DNA of 35,569 nt from Chlorobiales bacterium (GTDB lineage: Bacteria; Bacteroidota; Chlorobiia; Chlorobiales; JACMJS01): positions 1 through 35,569 of the forward strand of contig JACMJS010000145.1 of assembly GCA_014380515.1 (NCBI GenBank), given 5' to 3'. The translations under genes were made by a program, and so were the position numbers. The notes below the pieces were generated by a model. The model was given only the letters and a program-made list of their open reading frames with translations. It was not told where the DNA came from and ran no database searches. The stretch's first letter is position 1. Each line of letters begins with the position of its first letter. Below are positions 35,333 to 35,569 of the stretch, piece by piece.

Positions 35333-35569
35333 CTATTGATAATGTTTGGCGAGGGTTTCGGCTTCGGCGCGGAGCATCGCGCGAAGCGTGTCGGGGGAAC
35401 AGATTTGAATGGAGGTTCCGAACGAGAGCAACCAATGTGAAATCGGGGCGAGTTCAGCAACGAGAAACGTCATCACAATCCCGCCATCCGCGCGCGATTC
35501 ACCGACGAGGCCGTAGTATTCTTTCTCCGATGCAAAGCGCACGATTTTTTTATCGAACCACACTTGAAC
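35333..35569 (-). CDS. C-terminal part of WYL-domain transcriptional regulator (runs off right edge)
   Basis: VWFDKKIVRFASEKEYYG...GGIVMTFLVAELAPISHWLLSFGTSIQICSPDTLRAMLRAEAETLAKHYQ is typical of YafY/WYL C-termini; the frame stays open to the edge. Confidence 0.75.
   Translation of the reverse strand, partial: VQVWFDKKIVRFASEKEYYGLVGESRADGGIVMTFLVAELAPISHWLLSFGTSIQICSPDTLRAMLRAEAETLAKHYQ

Noticed and set aside
1-35569. CRISPR arrays, transposases, integrases, toxin-antitoxin or phage defence genes
   Set aside because: No regularly spaced repeats or recognisable mobile/defence proteins were found on either strand.

Overview
The window is a mostly ordinary bacterial chromosomal segment. Gene content and promoter grammar (TTTG-N19-TAnnTTTG) suggest a Bacteroidota/Chlorobiota-like (FCB) genome; this is inference. 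About 35 protein genes can be supported: BlaI/M56-TonB regulators, an APC permease with a C-terminal Usp-like region, pdxJ, a SemiSWEET-like protein, guanine deaminase, SDR + ArsR, rdgB, a [2Fe-2S] protein, an NtrC-type regulator, a ccmC-ccmD-ccmE-ccmF cytochrome c maturation cluster, an OmpR-type regulator, a Crp/Fnr regulator, etfB/etfA, a bifunctional nuclease with a UVR motif, a FemAB/GNAT-like protein, a HAMP-cyclase, a TPR lipoprotein, TerB-like, an 866-aa FtsX-type permease, DUF2452, four VOC proteins and a WYL-type regulator fragment. There is also a tRNA-Gln(TTG). No CRISPR array, transposase or complete mobile element was seen. The most interesting points are: (i) a decay patch at 7861-9573 with a frameshifted beta-barrel gene, a junction truncating an RND adaptor, and a DUF2147 gene whose conserved GKIVW Trp codon is TAG; (ii) two candidate non-coding RNAs or long leaders behind Bacteroidetes-type promoters (20187-20503 and 26989-27152); (iii) a CXXXY-type CcmE; (iv) matching ArsR-type operators upstream of arsR and an SDR gene; (v) several REP-like palindromic intergenic elements. 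I did not find convincing evidence for a wholly new multi-gene system.
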